Source: Onthophagus taurus (taxonomy: Eukaryota; Arthropoda; Insecta; Coleoptera; Scarabaeidae). From it: a stretch of 64,000 nucleotides of DNA. Every line of letters starts with the position of its first letter. Position 1 is the stretch's first letter. Below the pieces are notes generated by a model. The model was not told the DNA's origin and did no database searches. It saw only the letters and a list, made by a program, of their open reading frames with translations. Below are positions 1 through 10,977 of the stretch, piece after piece. Position numbers and translations under genes: made by a program. Where the stretch lies: positions 7,626,001 to 7,690,000 of the forward strand of contig NC_091968.1 of assembly GCF_036711975.1 (NCBI RefSeq), given 5' to 3'.

Positions 1-237
1 TTTTTGGTGACCATAAGTTTAGCATAGCAGCTTGCCGTTCATTTATTGTTTTTCTATATAACTTAGTATACTGCTGATTGATTGGGTTGTTTGGAAGATA
101 TCGCTTAAGCGATAAATCGACCCTTTTGCCCGTATTTATGTATTAAGTTAAATGTATACATTTTCTTTAATTTGTATTTTTTGTTTCTTATTATGGCAAT
201 AAATTTATTTATTATTATTATTATTATTATCCAGGAA
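1..237 (+). mobile_element. Possible LINE 3' end with ATT-repeat tail
   Basis: AT-rich sequence ending in a run of ATT triplets at about 206-230, just after CAATAAATTTATT. The LINEs ending at 5943 (minus) and 22057 (plus) finish in a similar way (CAATAAAG followed by ATT repeats), so this looks like the 3' end of a plus-strand non-LTR element cut by the window edge. No reliable coding sequence is visible, so the call is weak. Confidence 0.3.
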
Positions 238-284
238 ATTTTCCCTTGAAAATAAATACCCGGGTATTTAACAACACTGTCCTT

Positions 285-600
285 GGCGGAATCCATTTAA
301 ATAACTTACTTTGATTTTGTCTATCACTGTTGACGTTGTTTTCATGCGATTTCGAATTTCGTCATTAGTTGTTCGTTGCATTCTTGACACCCTGACGCTT
401 CTTTTCAAATAATCCATGTCAACCGCCTGAAGCTATCTTTCTAGATCTGCATTTACTACCTATATCTCATTACCATAAACTAACACTACTAATGTTCTAC
501 GTAGTCTCTTTTAGTTCCTCTTCTTATGATCTTGTTCCACCATAGACTCTTAAGGCATCCAATAATTTTCCTGCTATCAGTTATTATATGTTTTGTCTTT
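285..600 (-). mobile_element. RTE-like LINE fragment, C-terminal end of RT ORF
   Basis: The minus strand from about 418 down to 300 reads MDYLKRSVRVSRMQR, then TNDEIRNRM and TVIDKIK. This is the stereotyped tail of the RTE-type reverse-transcriptase ORF common in insect genomes. Upstream on the same strand (600 to 420) related sequence continues with stops and frameshifts. It is a dead 5'-truncated copy lying downstream of the ADGF gene. Confidence 0.6.
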
Positions 601-863
601 CTTTCCTTATACCATTCTTCATACTTTTTTAAACTCAAAAAACTTCAAATTTTATTAAAACTTAACCTTAAATATTAATTTTTTGAAGCCAGTTTGGAAG
701 CTACCCTTATAAATCCTTTGAATCAGTTTGAATATGGATTCTCTGACAAGTCTTATTTACCAGTACTAATAAATTAAATATAATAGTCAATCAAATTAAG
801 TGTCTTAAAAAATAAAAATATGTACTTGGACAAAAAAAATCTTAATTAACGTTTTATTTATTT

Positions 864-3800
864 CTAAGCAGCTACAGTAGTTTCAGATTTTTCAGTTACA
901 TCATCACTTTTCTCAGTAACATCTTCACCTCTTTCCGACACATCCTCCCCTTTTTCAGAAGAATCCTCACCTCTTTCAGATACCTCCTCACTCTTTTCAG
1001 AAACATCCTCACTTCTTTCAGAGGCACTCTCAGTAACATCTTCCCCATCTCTTTCAGTATTACCAGAATCATCAATAGATTTTTCAGAAGTTTCAGCTGG
1101 AGTTATTCCAGTTTCATCTTCATCACCTCTTTCAGCACCTTCACCAACCTCAGTTGTTGTTACATCATCGGTACGTTCAAGATCAGGTTTGGTTGATTCT
1201 ATAATTATAGAAATGTTTTATTTATTTTTTTTTGTTATTTGTTTTTTTTTTTTGATAATTTACCCGATTCTTGGTCTTCTTCTGTATCGATATTTCGTTC
1301 TTCTTGGGTTTCTTCTTTATTATCGTCGATAATATCGGTTTCTTTATTTTCTTCTGATTCGTTTTCTCCTTCTTCTTCGATGTTTCTTTCTTCACCACTT
1401 TCTTCTTCAATATTTCTTTCTTTACCACTTTCTTCCTCTATGTTTCTTTCTTCATCACCACTTTCTTCTTCATTATTTCTTTCTTCTCCACTCTCTTCTT
1501 CTTTGTCGTTTCTTTCCTCACCGCTTTCTTCTTCGTTATTTCTTTCTTCTTCTTCTTCGTTATTTCTTTCTTCTCCACTTTCTTCTTCTTCTTTGTCGTT
1601 TCTTTCCTCACCGCTTTCTTCTTCTATATTTCTTTCTTCACCACTTTCATATTCAATATTTCTTTCCTCACCACTTTCTTCTTCTATATTTCTTTCCTCA
1701 CCGCTTTCTTCTTCGATCATTTCTTCCCCAGAATTTTCTTCTAATCCATAATTGTCATCATCACTACTTCCTTCATCGTTAATTTCGAATCCAGAACTTG
1801 TATTTTCTTCACCGGAATAATCTTCATCATCTTCTCGTTCTAAACCTCCAGAATATTCTTCAGCATCGTCTGATTCTTCATATCCCGATTCTTCGCTATC
1901 TCTTTCTTGTGGTGTACCAGAATAATCTTCATCTGAATCTCCAGAATAATCATCATCGTAGTCGTCATCACCGCTCTCTCTTTCTTCCCAACCAGAAGCT
2001 TCGTCGTCGTCGTAATCGGAGCCGCTTTCTTCATCATATTTATCTTCGCTACTTCGGTCGTAATAATAATTGTATTGAACTGGAGTTTCGACAGTTTTAG
2101 GAGGATTTTTGATGTACTCTTCGTAATAATAACTATCTTCGTCATAGGTAACACCATCGTCGCCGTAGTAATCATCTTCTTCATCTATTGAACGATCATA
2201 ACCGCTTTCATATTCATCATCATCATTAAATAAGATGATGTAGCTATCATCATCACCACTATAATCATCATAATAATCTTCATCATCATCTTCATCTTCA
2301 TCATCATCTTCATCATAATAATCTTCATCATCATCTTCATCATAATAATCTTCATCATCATCTTCTTCATCATCATCTTCTTCATAATAATCTTCTTCAT
2401 CATCTTCTTCTTCATCATCATCTTCTTCGTCATCATCTTCTTCATAAAAATCTTCATCATCATCTTCATCATAGTAATCATCATCTTCATCTATTCCACG
2501 GATTTTTCTATTATCTAAATCGCCAGAGTAGATATCATCATAGTGAATGTTTTTTTCATTATATGTGTCTTTGTAAACTCCATAGATGTCGCGAGAATCT
2601 TCGTTATCAAAGTAATCTCCTTCAGATCTTTGTTTGCCGTTGTAATAATAATCTTGATCTTGATCCTCATCGTATCCGCTGTTATGGTCATCCTCTTCAG
2701 AGTCTATTTCTACTTGTGTGTAATAATCGTAATAACTTTCATCGTAATAATCTTCCTCATCAACATTTTTATCGTAAGATTCTTCATTATAAGAATCTTC
2801 ATCATAAGAATCTTCAACATAAGACTCATTACCATAAGAACCTTCATCATAAGGATTAAGATAATTGTCATACAATGTGGTTTCTTCTTGTAAAGTAGTG
2901 GTTTCCGTGATAATTTCCGTAACGATATCAGAAATTTGTTTAGCTTTAAAAGCTTCATTATTCAAAAGCTCTTCTTTTTTCATTTGCAAATAAGTCACGT
3001 AATTATTGATGATATCGATCGGATTAAAACCAAGCTTTTCCTTCTCCTCGGATAAAGCTTCTAAAGCCAGTTTTAATCTCGCATCATAATAATCATAATA
3101 ATAATCATGATAATCATGGTACGACTCGCTTTCCTCCCCGGAATAATCATATTCTCCTAATTCTAAATCATCTCCGTAATAATACGGTGTCGTTTCGACG
3201 TAATAATTTTCCGTTTCTGATTCGTAATCGTAAGTCGTGGAAGATTCTTCACTAATGTTTTCTGGGATGTTTTGGCATTTTGAAAATGAATTTATGAAAT
3301 TATCCCAAAGTTTGGCAAATATGGCGAGGGCTTTTTCTTTATCGTTGATGGTGCTGTAAATGATTGAGTTGATGGCGAGTTGTTTTAAAAGTTTTAAATC
3401 GCTTCGAACGTTCGTCATTCCCATAAACATTGCGTACCAATCGAATGAGGCCGCTTTTGAATTGTAAATTCCTGGATCATCATTGCAAATAACAACCGGA
3501 TAACCTTGCGAAATGAAATATGTTCCCGGGTGATTTCTTAAATCGGTGATTAAGCCAAAAACTTGATTAGAAATCGGACAAATTTCGATCGGAATGTGCC
3601 TTTCGCGCACGATTTCTAATAATTCCGGGTGTTTTATCAATCCGATTCCGTGACCAATTCGAAAAGTGTTCATTAAGATCGAATCTAACACATTCATATC
3701 GGGTAAAGTTCCAATCCAATTTGTTGCGCCAGCGTGGAAGAAAAATTTTAAATTTGTGTTTTGTATGGTGGTGACTGCTTGGGAGATTGGTTTCATTAAT

Positions 3801-4744
3801 TCTTCTTTTCTCATAACGTCGTAACCCGCGATGAAATTGGGAAAGAATTTGGCGACGTTTAAAGTGTTTTCGAGACTTTCTTGCACAGTATTTTCTGACT
3901 CTAAAGTTTCTTCTGATGTGTAAATTAATTTAGCTCCAAGAAAAACTTTGTGATTACACTTAAATTCGTTAACGATTTCTTCGAGCATATTTACAACATC
4001 GAATGGTTTATATAAATTTCCTTCTAAATCGTAAACTGGGAGAAAAGGGGCTCGAAATTCAACATAAAAGATATTATCTTCGTACAATTCTTGGAGCGCG
4101 CGATAAAAATATTTATAAAGAATTGGTTTATAAGTTACTAATCCAATTAAAACTTTATGGGTACTTTCAAAAACGCTTTTTGCGTCCGATTCGTCATCAA
4201 ACGGCCTTCCTTCAGTTCTTTTACTCATAAAAGCGTGCGATTTTAATTTTTTATCGAACGACTTATCGAATTTTCTTAAAACATTAACCGGGGACCAATC
4301 GCAACGATTATCAACGTGGTCGTAAAAAAAATGCAGGAGCATTTGGTCATCTTGGAAACAAGCGTACAAATCCTCACTAAAAGTTAAATTATAAATAAAT
4401 TCGCCGGAAACCATCCCATAAAAATGCGTGTGCAACATAGCCCCTTTCGGCATCGTTTTTAAAAATCGATAAACCAAGGATTGTTCAACAAAATTATAAG
4501 TTTCAAAAAAATGTTTTGACGCCAAAAAAACTTTTGGATTATAATAACCCGTTTTAAACTCGTTCAATTTAATCTCCATTAAAACATCGTTAACACAATT
4601 TTCTTGAGGTGTTAATGTTATATCACTTCCCACGGTTTTATTATCTTCGTTTGAAATCACCAATTTTCTCATTTCCCAAAAATCCCGCTCTTTATCCGAA
4701 GAAACCACTTCGAAAAACATTAAAACTACAGATAACACAAACAT
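864..4744 (-). CDS. ADGF-like: ADGF / ADA2-like secreted protein with long acidic Ser-Gly tail
   Basis: Two exons: 4744-1264 and 1198-864. A 65-bp GT-AG intron (GTAAAT to TTATAG) joins them in frame, giving about 1,271 residues; without splicing the frame ends at 1235. Residues 1-16 look like a signal peptide. Residues 20-490 match adenosine deaminase growth factors: PKGAMLHTHFYG (zinc ligands H105 and H107), FFFHAGATNW, RIGHGIGL (H365), IEICPISNQV, NDDP (D422/D423). The family enzymes deaminate extracellular adenosine using the Glu of HAGET; here that position is Ala340 (codon GCA at 3725-3727), so activity is doubtful. Residues 510 onward are a D/E/Y-rich tail with many SG dipeptides in acidic context and about a dozen imperfect ESGEERNIEE repeats; exon 2 adds seven-residue SE(K/R)(S/G)EDV-type repeats. 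The family is normally about 500-550 residues, so the tail doubles the protein. An AATAAA follows exon 2 near 853-860. Confidence 0.9.
1199..1263 (-). other. Inferred 65-bp intron in the ADGF-like gene
   Basis: Minus-strand donor GGTAAATTATC at 1263 and acceptor ATTATAG at 1199. Removing it turns the codon split G/AA into Glu and opens 110 more codons to a TAG at 864-866. The downstream exon has the same acidic, SG/SE repeat character as the upstream tail, which supports splicing. The intron contains AATAAATAAA, so an unspliced, earlier-polyadenylated isoform ending at 1235 is also possible. Confidence 0.75.
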
Positions 4745-5024
4745 TTTTCTTTTTGATCAATCAACACGTGAATTAACAAAATCGTTAATTGTTATCGTAA
4801 ATCGAGTTTTATGGGATTTTATGTAGGAAGATTATTATTTTTCTTTCACAAAAGATTATTTTATAAAATTAAAAATGTTTTAAAAATAGAAACTTTGCTT
4901 AATTCGACCTTCCAATTACAAAGAATCGTAACAATAATTACTTAGCTGTGCTTGTGAATACTAATTTACCTATATAACATGTTAAACACGCCAAGATACA
5001 ACCATTTTAAAAGAAAACTTAGAA
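4745..5024. promoter_or_regulatory. Shared divergent promoter region, ADGF-like and mucin-like genes
   Basis: Two start codons point away from each other across 280 bp. On the plus strand TATATAA at 4971-4977 lies 48 bp before the ATG at 5025, a good TATA position with a short leader. On the minus strand a TATAAAA-type stretch lies near 4858-4868, about 115 bp before the ADGF ATG; this one is weaker. Co-regulation is inference. Confidence 0.5.
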
Positions 5025-5397
5025 ATGATACGATATATTGTGATTTTTGTGTGCTTGGTTGGCTCAAATCGAGGAGATTTGGTAAAAAATAATTTAATTA
5101 TTTAACTTTATTTTGATTAAATTTTTTTAGTGGGATGATTATTGTGAATCATGTGATGATTATGATTTATTTGGATTTTGCGACTGGTTCTGCGAAGATG
5201 ATGACTCAGAGGAAACTAAACCTACAACACCTTGTCCTACTTTACCTCCAAGTACTTCTGAAAAAACAACTGAAAAACCCACAACGGCTGCAACAACTAA
5301 AGCTGATGAAGCTACAACACCAAGTGGTGGTGCTACAACACCAGCTGGTGGTGATGCAGCTACAACCCCTACCGAAGCTACAACAGTACAAGGGTGA
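5025..5397 (+). CDS. Small secreted Cys-containing, Thr-rich mucin-like protein (two exons)
   Basis: Exon 1 is 5025-5081 (19 codons, a hydrophobic signal-peptide-like start MIRYIVIFVCLVGS). A GTAAAA donor at 5082 and a TTTTTTTAG acceptor ending at 5130 flank a 49-bp intron in phase 0. Exon 2, 5131-5397, adds 88 codons, giving 107 residues. After the signal comes a short acidic Cys/aromatic segment (WDDYCESCDDYDLFGFCDWF) with five of the mature protein's six cysteines, then a Thr/Pro/Ala-rich tail (TTPSGGATTPAGG, TTPTEATT) of the kind that carries O-linked glycans. TATATAA lies upstream and AATAAA follows at 5433-5438. I do not recognise the family. Its role is unknown; an extracellular or saliva/cuticle-type mucin is only a guess. 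It is divergently paired with the ADGF-like gene. Confidence 0.75.
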
Positions 5398-5795
5398 TGA
5401 TTTCAGGAAACATCGAATTGGAAAATATTATTAATAAAATATGTATTTTTTGTAATTAAATTCGTTAATTTTTAATTAAAGTTGCTATTATAAAGCTCAG
5501 CTAATTCGAATACCCTCAAATCCGAATTCCCTTTTAATGCAATCAAAATTAGAAAACGTAAAATTTGCATTATGTCCCTTGCAATTCGAATTGGTAAAAG
5601 AGATCTTCTACATTACTTCCTCTGTCCGAAAGTAATTGCTACATTTGAGTTTAACTTTTGTCCGAGAATAGTTGCTACACTTTGTTTTATTTCAAAGAAA
5701 TGCAAGAAATAAAGATTTAGGAAGCAAAACTATATTACTTATTTAAATTGAAAATACAAAAAAAAACAATAATTTGAACTATTTATTTGTAATAG

Positions 5796-5938
5796 TTAAT
5801 TACTTCTATTGTTTAAATGTTCTTGAGCCATTTTAATAGCATTTTCATCGCATTTAATAGACAATAAAGTCCAATTAGAATGATTGCGTCTTAATTTCAT
5901 TTTGTTTAGGTTTTTAATTTATAACTATCACACCCTTT
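5796..5938 (-). pseudogene. C-terminal end of the interrupted Lemi transposase
   Basis: The minus strand reads KGCDSYKLK then, after a one-base shift, NLNKMKLRRNHSN and ends LNNRSN with TAA at 5796-5798. It matches the NNYKxPHxNKxKLxR end of Lemi-type transposases. It joins logically to KSMEC at 13335 once the LINE and the Transib-like element are removed. Confidence 0.65.
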
Positions 5939-5942
5939 ATGT

Positions 5943-7148
5943 AATAATAATAATAATAATAATAATAAACTTTATTGCCCAACAGCGCACCATATTAAGG
6001 GCAAAATACAAAAAATATACAAATTATTACAAATTGTACATCAATATAATTACAAGTGAAATTAAAATGCAGATAATACATACCTAAATAATAATACAAT
6101 CAAATAAAAGAGGCAAGAAAAGAGACAGAAAATGCAATGTTTATTCTAGCTTACAACTATCGTTCATGTTCGTGATCATATGTGTTATCGGCGCCCTTTT
6201 ATTGACATTTGTTCTGCATAAAGGTGGATAAAAATACAAATGGGACCGAGAATTCATGCGTGGCACCACTATATTCACTCGCGACAACAACCACGCACAG
6301 TCGATCTCACCACACATCAACTTTTGCAAGAACGAGGCACTTTGGACCATTCTTCTATCCTGCAGAGAAGGAAGCTTGTGGCGATGCAGTAGATCTAAGT
6401 AGTTCACTCCTTTATATGACAAAAATTTGAGAAATCGACGCTGGACTTTCTCAACCATTAGTTGTTGTGACGTGTAAATAGGGTACCATATTACAGAGGC
6501 ATACTGGAGGCGAGAGATCACCAGAGCCATAAATAGCGTTTTCAGGGTACCAAAATCAGCAAATCGACCCATGATCCTCAGTATGAAACCCAAAGTTCTC
6601 CAAGCCTGAGAGCACATCTCCTCAATATAGGGCAAGAAAGAAAGTTCTGAGTCAAACAGCACTCCCAGATCCTTCACCGTAGAGACCCTTGTTAGAGGTA
6701 TGGAAGCCGCAATATAAACTGTGTCGATTTTATTTAACTTCTTTGTAAATGATATATAAGTACATTTACTGACACTTAAAGAAAGGGCATTGAAATTGCA
6801 CCACTTCTGAATAATGTCCAGGTTGTTCTGCAGCATCCTAGAGTCATCCAATGATCTGACCTCCACAAAAATTTTCAAATCATCAGCATAAGCAAGCACT
6901 GGACAGGTAAGCGAGTCTAATAAATCGTTTATATATAGAACAAATAGCAGCGGTCCCAGATTGGATCCTTGAGGAACGCCAGATGTAGGCGAGTAGCCGT
7001 CGGAATAAAATCCATTGTAAAAAACACGACATACTCTATCAGCAAGGTACGATTTCATCAAATTTAATGAATTAGAAGACATACCAAAATAGCTCAATTT
7101 CTGTAGCAACATACTGTGATCGATGCGATCAAAGGCCTTCTCAAAATA
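5943..7148 (-). mobile_element. 5'-truncated LINE with YADD reverse transcriptase
   Basis: The minus-strand ORF holds EKAFDRIDHSM, GVPQGSNLGPLLFVLYINDL, the catalytic YADD box, KDLGVLFDSELSF and the C-terminal RLQYASVIW and LLHRHKLPSL blocks, as in Jockey/CR1-type non-LTR retrotransposons. It ends in CAATAAAGTTTATT plus ATT repeats at 5943. ATGT lies at both edges (5939-5942 and 7149-7152), consistent with a short target-site duplication. Only the last third of ORF2 is present, the usual result of incomplete reverse transcription. Confidence 0.88.
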
Positions 7149-8169
7149 ATGTACACTGCCGTCCTTACTTAAATCGTCGTATCTACATTTTTCCTAATTT
7201 TCAACCTAAATGCAAATTCTTGAATATGGATGTTATTTCTACCTATTTGGCTAAGTAAGAAAGTCCTAGCTGCTTTTAAAGTTGCTAAAATATACCTAAA
7301 CATATCATCCTATCTCCAGTATTAATACATTTCCTAAGTGAGAAAATCCTATCTGATATTTACTAAAGTAAATAATCCTAACTAGCTTTGTTCAGTCTTA
7401 TGACTATGTACATGAGTATTCAATGTGAGGGCTTTGCTACGTTAAAATGTCCTATGTAAATTGTCCTATCTCACATTTTTGTTGTAGATAGGATGAATTT
7501 ACTAAGTTTACATGGGAGAATCGGTTGCTGATTTCAATAAACCTCTCTCACATAGGCTCTAATGGGAAATAATTTACAGAACATAACCTATAAAAATCAG
7601 TATGCAAGTAGTCTGCAATCATCCATGTGTTTCCGTGTTTTGTTGCTATACAATTATTGTGAATTACTAATGTACTAATTATTACAATACTAATAAGTGG
7701 TGGTGATAAGGAATGCCTGTTGGTAGTCAAGTGCTAATGGTAAGTATAAGAAACGGACTCATTAAGATTTTATGATTATGAGTATTCCAGTTAGTGATAA
7801 AAATCACAGCTGATAATGTGTTTGCCGGCAGAGGTCCCTATTATTCAATGTTAATGATTTAGGGTTTTATTTTTGTGGTAGAAAGAATGGGAAGTATTTC
7901 CATTTCATATCATATTGTAAATTTCCCTAGATTGTAAAGACATTTTAGTTGCACATCTGATAGATTAATAAAAAACATAGGTATATTTAACATAAACCTT
8001 CATTTGATTCTACCTTGCTGTCAATTAGATTATAAGAAAATAAGTACCGATTGCTGGATGCCTTTCTCACCTGCGTCGATTTCATCTTTTTCTATCAAAT
8101 ATAAATAAGTAGTCTGGTCCGATTTATGTTTTACGTTTCATCATAAGTTTAATTTTTGCTTTTAGAAAA

Positions 8170-8448
8170 ATGGAATCTCGCGATAAAAAAATTGTATCCA
8201 TGGTATTAAATAAGAAGTTACAAGAACTAGAGAGCAAAAGGGAACCTAAACAGAGCAGTAACGATGATGATGATCCCGATTATCTACCGCTATATTACGA
8301 TTCCAGCAGCGTCAGAAGCCATCATAGTGACGTTATTTATAACAATTTTCCGCATTCTTTATTGGTGTCCGGTTCCTCTACACTGCGTAATCAGTTGTCA
8401 TTTGCGCTCTTTGGTGTATGCACGTATTTCGCTAAATTATCATATTAA
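8170..8448 (+). pseudogene. N-terminal fragment of a transposon protein
   Basis: An open frame begins MESRDKKIVSMVLNKKLQEL and passes through an acidic stretch (NDDDDPDYLPLYYDSSS), a common start for transposon proteins of the kind encoded at 10978-12872. It probably is the 5' exon of that second protein, separated from it by the Transib-like gene, or a separate small protein. The 3' half of the frame is not convincing. Confidence 0.35.
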
Positions 8449-8502
8449 ATCGACGGCATACATTTAAAGGTGCTTCTGTGTATTGTACAGTGAGCAGTGA
8501 AA

Positions 8503-10798
8503 ATGTTTGTAATGGATGTTACAGACCCAGGTATGTATAAATAGAATCAAGTACTTTTTTCAAGATTAATTCTATAGTCTTAGTTATTTTTTATTTATTC
8601 TATTTGCGCATGTTTAGTATTTATTTTTGTTTTTCTTCTATATTACGAAGAGTTTTTGTTTTATTTCCAGGCTCTTCCCGATTTTATTTTTTTTCACATT
8701 TCTTTGTTTGAAAAATTTACTCTACTATACTATAAACAACTACTGCCAGAAACTGCCAAAAAATTTAAAAAAAAATAAATTAAACTGGTAGTATTTAGGC
8801 AAGACATACTTATTTTTGGTACGCCCTTTACTATTCTAAGCTGTTCCTTGTTTTAGATTATTTTGGTTTCAATGTCATGACTCGAGAAGGCATATATAAT
8901 CTTACAAAACAATGTAATGGAAGAGATTTTGCGAAGAAATTGGATATAGTGGAATGAAACATCATAAAACGGCGAACGTTCGCGGATAAGGAAAAGCAAC
9001 AATTTTTGCGAACATTTTCGCGAGTTAAATCTGAGATGAAAACTAAATGGCAAGCTGCTAATTGTACAGAAAAAGCGTTCTTAGAAAAAAATCGTAATTG
9101 GTTGCAAGGGACTGTTAAAATAACACAAAAATGTATGTCAAATATAGGTGGTCGTCCGGAAAACGCTTTTGAAGATTTAAGCGATTGCAGTGAACGCCGC
9201 AAAACAACATTTTTGAGGAAGGAGAATGAAGCTGAAGCTCTCTTGTTTGCTGGTCAAATGGCTCTTCGAAAATTTGGAAATGTGAGTGGAGCACAAGTGG
9301 TAAAGGACATCATGTCATTGCCGTCACGTGGTAATAAATATAAGAAAGCTTTTAGAAAGAGTGAGACGTCTGAGCCCGAAAAGTTAACACCAACACAAGC
9401 GTTATCTGTTTGTAGAAGCTTCATTGACACGAAAACAATATGAAATTATTAGAGAAAGCTCAAGAAAACTATATCCCTCTTATTCACTTCTACAGAGAGC
9501 AAAACAAGATTGTTATCCAGACTCGAATGCTTATCGTGTTACTGAAACGTGTGCGGAAATTAAATTACAAGCATTAGCAGATCATACCGCAAAGCGATTT
9601 ATTATTTACCTAGAAGAAGTTTTGATATCTCTCACACGAAAAGAATTGGCATCCTTGGAGCTGACGTATGGGGTTGTGATGGCTCTCAACAAGCACAATT
9701 CAAACAAACATTTTCAAATAGCAGCGATTTCAATTCCAACATTTTACAGTCGTCACTAGTACCTCTTCAGCTTATTTGTAAGAAAAATAAGAAAGTAATT
9801 TGGCAAAACCCAACGCCCTCCTCACCACGTTTTTGCCGACCAATGAGAATCAGATTTATCAGGGAATCGAAAGATGTGACAAATGAGGAAAAATTATCAC
9901 AAAGAGCAGATAAAACATTTAAGTACAACCGAAAATAATATCGGAGACAAAGAAGTGACGGTCAACCATAAAATGTTATTTACCATGGTAGATGGTAAAG
10001 TCTGTAATGCCGCTACCAATACAGGCTCGACCATGCGATGTTACATATAAAATCTGAAAAAGCACCCATAAACTCAGAAAACTTGGAGTTTGAATTGTCG
10101 ATTTTACATGCACGAATAAGATTCTTCGAAACATTACTGCATATTTCGTATAAAATTACAATAAAAAAGTGGCAAACAAGAACAGAATCAGAAAAGAATA
10201 TTATAAAGAAATCGTTGACGTACCTAAAGCCAACTACGGCAACAGCAACGATGGAAATACCAGCAGAAGATTCTTCTCTAACGTAGAAACCTCGGCAAGT
10301 ATAACAGGAATTGACCAAACCCTCATTGAAAGATTGGCTACAATTCTGGAAGTAATATCCAGTAGTCATAAAATTGACGTAAATACATTTTCAGAGTACT
10401 GTCGATATACGGCTAAGCTCTACATCCAGTTGTATTACTGGTACCCCATGTCACCAACCCTCCATAAAATTTTGATACATGGCCCAACAGTAATAGAAAA
10501 AGCACTGTTGCCTATAGGAGCTCTATCAGAAGAGGCGGCAGAGAGCAGAAATAAACATTTCCGTCAGTACAGGGAAAAATATTCACGTAAATTTTGCCGG
10601 GTCCAGTGCAACCTGGATGTCATGAATCGCCTTTTGTTAACATCAGATCCATTTTTAAGCTGCAGTAGATCCATTAAAAAGTCAAAACCGTTCAGGCCGG
10701 AGACAATTAAAATGTTACTTCCATGGGATGCGGATGACAAAGATGAAACTAGCGAAGGTGACGAAGAGTTAGATGAAGAAGAGCGAGATGCGACTTAA
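8503..10798 (+). pseudogene. RAG1/Transib-like transposase remnant
   Basis: A first exon at 8503-8530 (MFVMDVTDP) splices through GTATGT/TTTTAG to 8857 (DYFGFNVMTREGIYNLTKQC). The frame then continues with at least one stop and several frameshifts: GRPENAFEDLSDCSERRKT, MTRKQYEIIRE, then WGCDGSQQAQFKQ near 9670 (the first-Asp block, like CDG in RAG1/Transib), PSSPRFCRPMRIRFI, KMLFTMVDGKVCNAAT near 9970, LHARIRFFETLLHISY, NDGNTSRRFF near 10250, and LSEEAAESRNKHFRQYRE near 10530. The last resembles the RAG1 block holding its catalytic Glu (ES-NK-FR). The ending is acidic (DKDETSEGDEELDEEE). It cannot make an intact enzyme. Family assignment rests on remembered motif order, not on a search. Confidence 0.65.
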
Positions 10799-10977
10799 TT
10801 TTCGTCTTATTAAAAAAATACAATATATTAATTACTTTTTTACTACATAAAAAATACTAATAAAATTATGAATTACCTATTAAATATTTTTGTTTCATTT
10901 TTCCATTTTTAGATAATTACCAACCCAATTTCAATAAGCTTTGCTTTTAATGACAATAATTTATCACTATAGGTTCA

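Noticed and set aside
1239-1751. Plus-strand Ser-rich open frame
   Set aside because: Complement of the ADGF acidic Glu/Ser repeats; a shadow with no start context or independent signal.
2185-2958. Met/Lys-rich and Ile/Val-rich frames on both strands
   Set aside because: Out-of-frame readings of the GAT/GAA triplet repeats in the ADGF tail.
5135-5434. 99-residue plus-strand frame
   Set aside because: Overlaps the spliced mucin-like gene in another frame; the spliced frame has signal peptide, phase-correct intron and poly(A) signal.
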